From Thermococcus sp. 18S1 (GTDB taxonomy: Archaea; Methanobacteriota_B; Thermococci; Thermococcales; Thermococcaceae): DNA of 64,000 bases. The stretch is from contig NZ_SNUU01000001.1 of the NCBI RefSeq assembly GCF_012027645.1, positions 1,736,001-1,800,000 on the forward strand, read 5' to 3'. Positions within the stretch are counted from its first letter, which is position 1. Each line of letters opens with the position of its first letter. Shown in pieces: positions 8,468 to 16,277 of the stretch. A program made the translations under genes and the position numbers. A model generated the notes under the pieces. The model saw only the letters and a program-made list of their open reading frames with translations. It did not search any database and was not told where the DNA came from.

Positions 8468-9913
8468 ATGAGGGCCTACGTCACCGCGGTCGGAACCTCT
8501 CCCGAAGCCGTCTTCAACCCCCTCTGGTACCTGGCCGAGGTCCACTCCTGGGTTCCGGACAGGGTTTACCTCCTCTGGAACGACGGGGTAACAGGACACC
8601 TGGAGAGGGTGAGGGAACTCATCGGGAGGCTCTCCGAGGCCTACGGGAAGGAGATTGAGGTCGTCGCTGGCGAGGAGCTGAGGTTCAGCGAGGAGAACCC
8701 GGTGGAGTTCAGGGAGAAGGTGGGGAAGGTCATAGCGGACCTCAAGGCAGAAAGCCACGAGGTGGTCGTGGACATAACCCCCGGCAGGAAGTTCATGAGC
8801 GCGCTCCTGCTCGGCGCGGCAATCTCAGCCAGCGCAGACGAGGTGACCTACCTCCACCTGCGGGACTTCAGGAGGTACGCCGGAAAACTGCTCTTCGAGG
8901 TTCCGATGGTGGAGCAGAGGCTCTTCCGGAGGGAGGAACTCACCGGGAGGAGGGGGACACTGGAGCTCGGCCGGAGGAAGAGGGGCTCCCCCGGGAGCCT
9001 CACCGTGAGCAGGGAGCAACTGATGGCCCTCCTGGATTCCCTCTACCTCGACGGGGTGAAGCGCTTTAGGCTGGCGGTGAGGAGCGAGGAGATAGCGTCC
9101 GTGAAGCTGGGGGAGCGGGCGAGGATAAGGGTGGGGGAGTACGTAACCCTCGACCGGGAACTCCACGGCGGCCACTCGATGGTCAAGGAAGCTGTAATAG
9201 CGGGAATGGGCAGCTTCAGGAACTGGGATGGGCTGAAGGAGGAAGTTAAAGCCCTGCTCCACTCGGGAAGGCCGCTCTACATCGGCTTCGACACCAACGC
9301 CCTGCTCCTCCGCGTCCCGTCGAGGGTCCTGGCGGAGAATGACTTCTACCGCAACGGCAACCTGGTGTTCGACTTCGTGTACTCCGACGAGGTCCAGGTC
9401 GAGATAGGGCGGCAGGTGAACGAGAAACTGCCCTTCGACCGGGGGCTTGGCGTTTACTCCAACCAGCCGACGCCGAGGGCGAGGCTCGCGTCGCTGGGCA
9501 GGGTGGAGCTTGAGAGGCTGAGGGAGATGGGCGCGGAGAGGGCCAACAGCCGGAGGGACGAGAGGGGCGACACGAAGATAGCCCTAGACTACAAGGCCTT
9601 CGCCGAGGAGAAGGACGCGAACGTCCTCGTAATCACGCTCGACGACAGGGCCTACGCGGAGATGGACGCGCTCAGGGGGAGCGGGCTGGTTCCCTTCAGG
9701 CTGGAGTGGGAGTTCTCCTTCGGGGGGAGCATCGAGGGGACGTGGGAGGGGCTGAGGGACACCCTCTACACGCTGGCGGTGACCCTGGGGGAGCTGAACG
9801 TCCACACATACAAGCTCTACGGCATCTGGCACGGCAAGAACTCGGGGGACTGGAAGGGGGAGAGGGTGAGGCTGAACGGCTTCGAGTACGGCAGGATTTT
9901 CAGGATTCTCTGA
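8468..9913 (+). CDS. CARF-PIN fusion, predicted cyclic-oligoadenylate-activated nuclease
   Basis: Protein of 481 residues. Residues 1-150 are a CARF Rossmann domain: AVGTSPEAV at 7-15 and VVVDITPGRKFMSA near 99-112 are the two ligand-facing motifs. A linker of about 110 residues (approximately 155-265, wHTH-like in part) follows. Residues about 270-410 are a PIN domain with acids D275 (GFDTNALL), E312 (VEIGRQ), D368 (DTKIALDY) and D392/D393 (VITLDDRAY), the expected metal-binding set. CARF domains bind cyclic oligoadenylate made by Cas10; PIN domains cut RNA. The inferred role is a ligand-activated ribonuclease, as with Csx1/Csm6 but with PIN in place of HEPN. Start ATG 8468 follows GAGGTGGT. 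The stop region overlaps the convergent gene by 14 bases. Confidence 0.85.
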   Translation: MRAYVTAVGTSPEAVFNPLWYLAEVHSWVPDRVYLLWNDGVTGHLERVRELIGRLSEAYGKEIEVVAGEELRFSEENPVEFREKVGKVIADLKAESHEVVVDITPGRKFMSALLLGAAISASADEVTYLHLRDFRRYAGKLLFEVPMVEQRLFRREELTGRRGTLELGRRKRGSPGSLTVSREQLMALLDSLYLDGVKRFRLAVRSEEIASVKLGERARIRVGEYVTLDRELHGGHSMVKEAVIAGMGSFRNWDGLKEEVKALLHSGRPLYIGFDTNALLLRVPSRVLAENDFYRNGNLVFDFVYSDEVQVEIGRQVNEKLPFDRGLGVYSNQPTPRARLASLGRVELERLREMGAERANSRRDERGDTKIALDYKAFAEEKDANVLVITLDDRAYAEMDALRGSGLVPFRLEWEFSFGGSIEGTWEGLRDTLYTLAVTLGELNVHTYKLYGIWHGKNSGDWKGERVRLNGFEYGRIFRIL

Positions 9914-10388
9914 GCCTCCTCAGCCTCTCGTTTACCATCTCCACGTGGAGGTAGCCGTCTATCACCTCCGGCGCGGTCTGGAACTCCCTGCACTTTTCCC
10001 TGGGGAGGAGGGCCGAGAGGGATATCAGCTTGATGCGGAGGACCTTGAGCTGGAGCCGAAGCTCCTTGGGGAGTTCCTCTGTGTCATCGATTCTCTCGAT
10101 TCCCATCTCCATCGCCCTTCTCGAGGTCTCACTGAGGTGCTTCTCGAACTCGTCGAACCACCGGATGGTTCTCAGCACGAGCTTTCCCGCCTCCTCCTCG
10201 GACAGGAGGCAGAGGAAGCAGAGGCCCCGGAACTCCCTCAGCCCCCGGAGGTAATCAATCGCCTCCCTGCCGAAGAAGGTTCTGGTCGCGGGATAATCGG
10301 TTAAGGAGAACACCATAACCGAGTGCCTGAAGACGAAGAAGATATCACCACCGACCGATTTCCTCCGGCAGTGGCCCACGAGGGGCAA
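9900..10388 (-). CDS. Unknown 162-residue protein in the effector cluster
   Basis: Not recognised. The protein is soluble-looking and mostly helical in its C-terminal two thirds (EEEAGKLVLRTIRWFDEFEK, then LRLQLKVLRIKLISLSALL), with Cys at four places, two of them in GLCFLC. No HEPN R-X4-6-H or other nuclease motif is visible. The TTG start at 10388 is supported by GGAGGT six bases upstream on the minus strand; ATG codons lie further in. It follows the membrane CARF gene and a 42-codon frame on the same strand, so it may belong with them. It overlaps the CARF-PIN 3' end tail-to-tail. Confidence 0.7.
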   Translation of the reverse strand: MPLVGHCRRKSVGGDIFFVFRHSVMVFSLTDYPATRTFFGREAIDYLRGLREFRGLCFLCLLSEEEAGKLVLRTIRWFDEFEKHLSETSRRAMEMGIERIDDTEELPKELRLQLKVLRIKLISLSALLPREKCREFQTAPEVIDGYLHVEMVNERLRRLRES

Positions 10389-10425
10389 GGCACCACCTCC
10401 AGGGGTTTTGATTGGAGCGGGTGAT

Positions 10426-10554
10426 TTAAGAAAAGAAAGGGTCAGCGCCTGCGGAGCCAGCGGAGCAGTAGAAGGTCCCTGGTGGAATCGGCCTCGCTGA
10501 GGGGGAGCCGGTGAAGAACCGCAGTAGCCGTAGGAGCCTCTCGATCAGACCCAT
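10426..10554 (-). CDS. Possible 42-residue small protein
   Basis: Short open frame beginning MGLIERLLRLLRFFTG, which would form a basic amphipathic helix, preceded directly by GGAGGTG. It lies between the membrane CARF gene and the 162-residue gene on the same strand. The second half in frame is Pro/Ser/Gly rich. A different frame over the same bases reads STRDLLLLRWLRRR then stop, so the gene may be frameshifted or it may not be real. No known relative is recognised. Confidence 0.35.
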   Translation of the reverse strand: MGLIERLLRLLRFFTGSPSARPIPPGTFYCSAGSAGADPFFS

Positions 10555-10645
10555 CACCTCCGGGCGGTTGTCTCACACTTCGCCCGGAGGCGAGTCAATT
10601 CTAAAGACGGATTTGTTTATAAATTTTTCGGCGAGGGAGTGAGAA

Positions 10646-11890
10646 CTACCCCCTCTCGTATCTCCTCTCGAAGTACTCCCTCAGCTCCCTGACGAGGTCC
10701 TCCAGGTCGAAGACGTCCATATCAACCGGGAGGAGAAGTTTCTCCGGCTCGACGTCGAAGACCCTCTGCCTGGCGTACTCCGCGTGGGTGTCGCCCTTGA
10801 TGGCGTGGAGCATCATAGCTATGCTCATCGGCGCGGTTCCACCGGTGAGGTGGAACGTTATGTCCCCGCTGTTTTCATCTATAAGCTGGGCCACCCTGGA
10901 ATTGCCTATGTCCTTGAATATCTCCCTGACGTTGTTGGAGTCCCTTATTGGAACGAACTCAACTTGGACTTTTCTTTCAGGGGTTACGTTTCCTGCACTG
11001 ATTTCCTCGGGAGTTTCACCTGGCCATCTGACGACAAAGCTGACCTTCAGGCACTCGGAGGCTTTCCCAAAGAACGTCCTGAGGAGTTCTTTCACGTTCT
11101 TCCGGAGCTTTGGCGGGTCAATGCTCTCTAGGTGGGCCTCCCTCGTCACGAGGAGATGGAGGTGCTCGAGCGGACCACCGGTTAAGTGGTAGTGCATCGA
11201 GACGTAGAGGGGGAGCAGGGAAACCTGTACCTCTTTCCCGTCCGCGTTCACCTTCCTGTTGCGCCGCATTGTCTCGCAGTCAGCCCCTTCGATGAGGCCC
11301 CAGCTGCCGGGATAGCTCAGCCCGTACACCAGGTGCCTGGTCTTCGGGTGCTCCTCCCTTCCCACCTCCTTCGGCGCGGGGTAAGCGAAGGCCGTGGCGA
11401 AGATTATCGACAGGAAGTAGAGGATCGTTCCCGAGATGAACCACGGGTTGCCCATCTCGAGCGCATCTGGAAGCCACGCGGTCAGGATTATGGCGAAGAG
11501 GACGAAGATGAAGAGGCCATAGCCCGAGACCGCCAGCTCGCCGATGAAGTACCTGGACAGGAAGGTGCTGAAGAAAACTCCAAGCGAGTTCCTGCCGCTC
11601 CCCCTGAGCCTCCAGCCCGCTAGCAGAGCCAGTATGAATGAGATTATGAACACTCCCAGGGAAGCAATCGAGAAGACCGCATAATTGAGGGGCGAGAACA
11701 TGAGGGGTCTTATGTGGCCCTCAACCCAGTTCTGAACCTCCAGGACGTGATATGCCACGTCGTTCGGAAGCCAGTTGAAGGTCCCCGTCACCTCCATTAT
11801 GGAGGCGTTTTCCAGAAACATCACAATGGCCGGAATCGATAGAAGCACCGCGGAGATGGCCTTCCTGCCCGTCCTCCCGAGCACAGGCAT
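10646..11890 (-). CDS. Membrane-anchored CARF protein (4 helices + CARF)
   Basis: Protein of 414 residues. Four hydrophobic spans lie in the first half, near residues 11-29, 68-93, 112-140 and 148-167. A soluble C-terminal region of about 240 residues follows. It contains HYHLTGG and LEHLHLLVTREAH, then ITFHLTGGTAPMS (H347 to S356), a close match to the CARF ligand-binding T/S-G-G motif. The architecture resembles membrane CARF effectors such as Cam1, which act on the membrane when cyclic oligoadenylate binds; here there are four spans where Cam1 has one. A TATA box at 11915-11921 puts the start site at about 11890-11893, so ATG 11890 is taken as a leaderless start; TTG 11911 is the alternative. 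It is divergent from the Rli1 gene. Confidence 0.8.
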   Translation of the reverse strand: MPVLGRTGRKAISAVLLSIPAIVMFLENASIMEVTGTFNWLPNDVAYHVLEVQNWVEGHIRPLMFSPLNYAVFSIASLGVFIISFILALLAGWRLRGSGRNSLGVFFSTFLSRYFIGELAVSGYGLFIFVLFAIILTAWLPDALEMGNPWFISGTILYFLSIIFATAFAYPAPKEVGREEHPKTRHLVYGLSYPGSWGLIEGADCETMRRNRKVNADGKEVQVSLLPLYVSMHYHLTGGPLEHLHLLVTREAHLESIDPPKLRKNVKELLRTFFGKASECLKVSFVVRWPGETPEEISAGNVTPERKVQVEFVPIRDSNNVREIFKDIGNSRVAQLIDENSGDITFHLTGGTAPMSIAMMLHAIKGDTHAEYARQRVFDVEPEKLLLPVDMDVFDLEDLVRELREYFERRYERG

Positions 11891-11914
11891 CACCGCGTTA
11901 AGTTCCCGCAACCC

Positions 11915-11921
11915 TTTAAAA
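11915..11921 (-). promoter_or_regulatory. TATA box of the membrane CARF gene
   Basis: TTTTAAA on the minus strand, centred about 26 bases before ATG 11890, indicates a leaderless transcript. The short divergent space is shared with the Rli1 gene. Confidence 0.55.
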
Positions 11922-11953
11922 CCCTCTCCCTCAGCCTAACCCGGTGGTGAGTG

Positions 11954-13729
11954 ATGAGGATAGCGGTCATCGATTACGACAGGTGTAATCCGGACAAGTG
12001 CGGCAACTTCCTGTGCGAGCGTGTCTGCCCGGTCAATCGAATGGGCGGAGAGGCGATAATCATAGACGAGGAGAACTACCGCCCGGTGATTCAGGAGGCG
12101 AGCTGTACCGGTTGCGGAATCTGTGTCCACAAATGTCCATTCAACGCGATAACCATAGTGAACCTCCCGGAGGAGCTTGAGGAGGGCTGTGTGCATCGCT
12201 ATGGAGTAAACGCTTTCGTCCTGTACCGCCTCCCGGTCGTCAAGGACGGCATGGTCGTCGGTATCCTCGGACCGAACGGAACCGGTAAGACCACCGCGGT
12301 TAAGATACTCGCCGGCCAGCTCCTGCCGAACCTCTGCGGCGACAACGAGGACTGGGACAACGTCATCAGGGCATTCCGCGGCAACGAGCTCCAGAACTAC
12401 TTCGAGAAGCTCAAGAACCGGCAGATTAAACCTGTAGTCAAGCCCCAGTACGTGGACTTAATCCCCAAGGCTGTTAAGGGCAAAGTTCGGGACCTGCTCA
12501 AGAGGGCCGACGAGGCGGGCAAGTTCGAGGAGGTCGTAAGGGAGCTCGAGCTGGAGAACGTCCTCGACAGGGACATAAAACACCTCTCCGGCGGTGAGCT
12601 TCAGCGCGTGGCCATAGCCGCGGCGATACTCAGGGACGCGCACTTCTACTTCTTCGATGAGCCGTCCAGTTACCTCGACATAAAGCAGAGGCTCAAGGTG
12701 GCCAGGATAATCCGCCACCTGGCCGATTCGGGCAAGGCGGTTCTCACCGTCGAGCACGACCTGGCGGTTCTGGATTACCTCAGCGATGTTATCCACGTCG
12801 TCTACGGTAAGCCCGGCGCCTACGGTATATTCTCCCAGCCGAAGGGCACGCGCAACGGAATAAACGAGTTCCTGCGCGGCTACCTGAAGGACGAGAACGT
12901 CCGCTTCAGGCCCCAGGAGATAAGGTTCACCAAATCCAGCGAGAGGAAGAGCCAGGAGGGCGAGATACTGGTCGAGTACCCGAGGCTGGTGAAGGACTAC
13001 GGCGGCTTCAGGCTCGAGGCCGAGCCCGGAACGCTCTACATGGGCGAAGTCGTGAGCATCGTCGGCCCCAACGGAATCGGTAAGACCACCTTCGTGAAGA
13101 TGCTCGCAGGCGTCGAAAAGCCCACCGAGGGGGAGGTCGACTGGGAGCTGAAGGTTTCCTACAAGCCGCAGTACATCAAGGTCGACTACGAGGGGACCGT
13201 CTACGATCTCCTGAGCAAGATAAACGCCGGGAAGCTCCTCAACAGCTTCTACAAGACCGAACTCCTGAACCCGCTCGGCGTTCCGGACCTCTACGACAAG
13301 CAGGTGAACGAGCTGTCGGGCGGTGAGCTTCAGAGGGTTGCAATAACCGCGGCCCTCATCCGCGACGCGGACCTGTACCTGCTCGACGAGCCCTCCGCCT
13401 ACCTCGACGTCGAGCAGAGGCTGGCGGTTTCGAGGGCGATAAGGCACCTGATGGAGAAGGAGGGCAAGACCGCCCTCGTCGTCGAGCACGATGTTCTCAT
13501 GATAGACTACATCAGCGACAGGCTTATGGTCTTCGAGGGTGAACCTGGAAAGCACGGTAAGGCACTGCCGCCCACCGGGATGCGCGAGGGAATGAACCGC
13601 TTCCTCGCGGGGGTCGGCATAACCTTCAGACGCGACCCGGACACTGGCAGACCCAGGGCCAACAAGGAGAACAGCGTCAAGGACAGGGAGCAGAAGGAGA
13701 TGGGTGAGTACTACTACGTCGCCCCGTGA
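11954..13729 (+). CDS. Rli1/ABCE1 ribosome-recycling ATPase
   Basis: Soluble twin-ATPase that splits ribosomal subunits after termination, working with aRF1/Pelota. The N-terminal region holds two 4Fe-4S cluster motifs (CNPDKCGNFLCERVCP and CTGCGICVHKCP). Two nucleotide-binding domains follow, with Walker A GPNGTGKTT and GPNGIGKTT and signatures LSGGELQRVAI in both halves. The length of 591 residues is normal. ATG 11954 is chosen because GGTGGTGA precedes it; the GTG one codon earlier is less likely. Single gene; the strand changes upstream and a 220-base gap follows. Confidence 0.97.
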   Translation: MRIAVIDYDRCNPDKCGNFLCERVCPVNRMGGEAIIIDEENYRPVIQEASCTGCGICVHKCPFNAITIVNLPEELEEGCVHRYGVNAFVLYRLPVVKDGMVVGILGPNGTGKTTAVKILAGQLLPNLCGDNEDWDNVIRAFRGNELQNYFEKLKNRQIKPVVKPQYVDLIPKAVKGKVRDLLKRADEAGKFEEVVRELELENVLDRDIKHLSGGELQRVAIAAAILRDAHFYFFDEPSSYLDIKQRLKVARIIRHLADSGKAVLTVEHDLAVLDYLSDVIHVVYGKPGAYGIFSQPKGTRNGINEFLRGYLKDENVRFRPQEIRFTKSSERKSQEGEILVEYPRLVKDYGGFRLEAEPGTLYMGEVVSIVGPNGIGKTTFVKMLAGVEKPTEGEVDWELKVSYKPQYIKVDYEGTVYDLLSKINAGKLLNSFYKTELLNPLGVPDLYDKQVNELSGGELQRVAITAALIRDADLYLLDEPSAYLDVEQRLAVSRAIRHLMEKEGKTALVVEHDVLMIDYISDRLMVFEGEPGKHGKALPPTGMREGMNRFLAGVGITFRRDPDTGRPRANKENSVKDREQKEMGEYYYVAP

Positions 13730-13951
13730 TTCTTTTTTCTGTTTATTCTCTCCCACGCCCTCCACAGCCAAAACCACCGGTTTTTGTACCCCTGTAAACT
13801 TAAATAAACGTTGGCTAACGTTGTTTAACGATAAGCTATGAAAAAGCCCGTAAAGAGGGACTATGCTGAACAAACATGAATCTAAGACTACGATTTCGTG
13901 AAAAAAGCTTAAATATGACAGTCTTCAAAAAGAAAAGCGAGGTGAAGCGCC

Positions 13952-15139
13952 ATGGTGTGGAAAAAAGCTATTGCATTGCTCTTTGGTTTGATGATGGTGG
14001 CGACGACCGCCTCCTTCGGCCAGGTCTTCGCGGCCGATACCAGCGTGACCGTCATACTCGTCAGCGACAACGAGGCTGACTGCACACTGGCCCAGTACCT
14101 CGCCAACATGACCGGCGCGGTGGTCGTGACGACTCCCTGGGGGGTCTATGACCCGAACGTCACGGCGAGCGTGATGAGCTACGGCCCGGATAATGTTATA
14201 ATAATTGGAGGGCCCGATGCCGTCGTAGACAGGTACCTGGATGACCTCGAGGAGCTCAACATCACCGTCGAGCGCTGGTGGGGCAGGAACAGGTACGAGA
14301 CCAACCTGGCGGTCATAGGAAACGCAACCGCCAAGCTCAGGATAAAGTTTGAGAACCGCATGATAGTGGTTCCCGGCAACGACACCGCCGCGATCAAGGT
14401 CGCCCTCAGGAAGGCCGTGAAGGTTCACGGGGTGATAATCTTCGCCAACGACACCACCAACATAACCAGAGTCATGATGAAGATAGAGGCCCACCCCAAG
14501 AACATGACCATCATCAGGAGCCAGGTCATGGTGAGAATGACCGAGAGGCTCAGGGAGAGGTTCGAGAACCGCGTCGGGGCCAACGTCACCGAGGTCGATG
14601 TTAACATAACCCCCGAGATGGCGATGGAGGCCATCAACATGAGCGAAGAGCGCATTGCCTCCGCCGAGGAGCTGCTCGCGAACGTTACCCTGCCGCCCCA
14701 GATGGACCGGGTTGCGGAGAAGATGCTGGACCTCTCTAAGAGGGAGCTTGAGAGAGCAAGGGAAGCCTATGACGACGGTGAGTACGGAAGGGCCTACGGG
14801 CAGGCGACGGCCGCAAAGGCGCACGCCGAGTTCGTCATAAGGGTGGCCTCGAAGGAGTGGCAGAACAGGGTGAGGATCGACACCGCTGTGATGGCGAGGG
14901 TATTCCTGCACCGCGTGGAGATACAGCTCAGGATCATGGAAAAGTCGGGAATGAACGTCACCAAGATAGAGACCCTCACTGACCAGCTCAAGACTGCCAT
15001 TGAGAACAAGGACTACGACGCTATAGATGCCCTGATGGCACAGATCAGGCAGGAGCTGCTCCAGATGTACGCCCACGGAAAGGGCAAGTTCAGGGAGCAC
15101 ATCCTTCTCCCTGACCGCGCAGGACACTGGCAGCCGTGA
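13952..15139 (+). CDS. Secreted protein with cell-wall-binding-repeat-like N-terminal domain
   Basis: Exported protein of 395 residues. A signal peptide is clear (KKAIALLFGLMMVATTASFG, cleavage likely after QVFA). Residues about 32-180 resemble the CWB2 fold: VILVSDNEADCTLAQYLA, then NVIIIGGPDAVV and RWWGRNRYETNLAVI. The second half is helical and charged (residues about 230-390) with many N-X-S/T sites suited to N-glycosylation by the AglB encoded later in the window. TATA-like CTTAAATATG near 13908 and GAGGTGA at 13939 support the start. It is probably an envelope protein that binds the S-layer or cell surface; function is otherwise unknown. Confidence 0.85.
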   Translation: MVWKKAIALLFGLMMVATTASFGQVFAADTSVTVILVSDNEADCTLAQYLANMTGAVVVTTPWGVYDPNVTASVMSYGPDNVIIIGGPDAVVDRYLDDLEELNITVERWWGRNRYETNLAVIGNATAKLRIKFENRMIVVPGNDTAAIKVALRKAVKVHGVIIFANDTTNITRVMMKIEAHPKNMTIIRSQVMVRMTERLRERFENRVGANVTEVDVNITPEMAMEAINMSEERIASAEELLANVTLPPQMDRVAEKMLDLSKRELERAREAYDDGEYGRAYGQATAAKAHAEFVIRVASKEWQNRVRIDTAVMARVFLHRVEIQLRIMEKSGMNVTKIETLTDQLKTAIENKDYDAIDALMAQIRQELLQMYAHGKGKFREHILLPDRAGHWQP

Positions 15140-15279
15140 GGGCTGCCTCCCCTGTTCTTTCATATTCTCACTGCTTCACCCGACAATCCGCGTGTTCTGA
15201 AACCACACATCCCCGGGCAAAGTCTTTAAGCATTCACCTGTTATGTCGTACAGACACAGAGGAATTCAGGGGGATCAAG

Positions 15280-16272
15280 ATGCTGCCTGCGGGTAAAATT
15301 CCACCGGAAAAGCTCAGAGAGCTTGTTTTTAACCGCCTCGGGGCCGAGGGAGAGAGGGTGATAATCGGGGCCGACCTCGGGATGGATGCGGCCGCGATAG
15401 ACTTCGGAGAGACGGTTCTGGTTGCATCGACCGACCCCATAACCGGTGCCGGGGAGGGGATAGGCTTCTACGCTGTTCACGTCAACGCCAACGACGTGGC
15501 CACCTTCGGGGCCAGACCGAAGTGGTTCCTCGTTTCAATCCTCCTTCCTGAGAACTCCGACGAGGCCATACTCTCCGGAATAATGGAGGAGCTCCACAGG
15601 AGCGCCGCAAAACTCGGCGTCGCCATAGTGGGCGGCCACACGGAGGTGACGCCGGGCCTCGACAGGCCCATAGTCGTCGGAACGATGCTCGGAGAGGTGC
15701 CGAGGGAAAAGCTCGTGACGTCGAACGGCTCGAAGCCAGGGGACGCGATAATACTCACCAAGTGGGCCGGCCTTGAGGGAACGTCGATAATAGCGAGCGA
15801 GAGGGCTGAAGAGCTTGAGAGGGCCTTCGGAAGGGAGTTTGTCGAGAGGGCGAAGGGGTTCATCGAGATGATAAGCGTCGTGGAGGATGCCCTCGCGGCC
15901 AACGAGGTCGGCGTTCACGCCATGCACGACCCGACGGAGGGGGGAATAGCGAACGGCCTTCACGAGATGGCAGACGCAGCCGGCCTGGGCTTCAGGGTGC
16001 ACCTCGAGAGGATACCCATCAGAGAGGAGACGCTCGAGATATGCCGCTTCTACGGCCTAAACCCCCTAGCCCTGATAAGCTCCGGGGCCCTGATGATAGC
16101 CGCCCATAGGGATGGCGTGGATAAGATCCTGAACGCCCTCGGAGAGAAGGGCATAAACGCCTCAGTCATAGGGGAGTTCGTGGAAGACCCCGGCGTCAGG
16201 GTCATCGTTGAGAACGGGGAAGAGAGGCCCCTCGAGAGACCTGAGAGCGACGAGCTCTGGAAGGTGGTCTGA
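15280..16272 (+). CDS. HypE-like / AIR synthase-related protein
   Basis: ATP-binding enzyme of the PurM/HypE/SelD superfamily, 330 residues. Family marks are GADLGMDAAAID at the N-terminus, the Asp-rich STDPITG strand and IVGGHTEVTPGL in the middle, and DPTEGGIANGLHE. True HypE ends with PRIC, whose Cys carries the thiocarboxamide/thiocyanate; this protein ends ELWKVV with no Cys, so it is a paralogue with another substrate. ATG 15280 follows AGGGGGA; longer frames upstream run through the intergenic region. It converges with the nuclease gene 5 bases downstream. Confidence 0.85.
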   Translation: MLPAGKIPPEKLRELVFNRLGAEGERVIIGADLGMDAAAIDFGETVLVASTDPITGAGEGIGFYAVHVNANDVATFGARPKWFLVSILLPENSDEAILSGIMEELHRSAAKLGVAIVGGHTEVTPGLDRPIVVGTMLGEVPREKLVTSNGSKPGDAIILTKWAGLEGTSIIASERAEELERAFGREFVERAKGFIEMISVVEDALAANEVGVHAMHDPTEGGIANGLHEMADAAGLGFRVHLERIPIREETLEICRFYGLNPLALISSGALMIAAHRDGVDKILNALGEKGINASVIGEFVEDPGVRVIVENGEERPLERPESDELWKVV

Positions 16273-16277
16273 GTCCA

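Noticed and set aside
9900-10388. HEPN toxin identity for the 162-residue protein
   Set aside because: No R-X4-6-H motif; the nearest Arg/His spacing (RWFDEFEKH) is seven residues.
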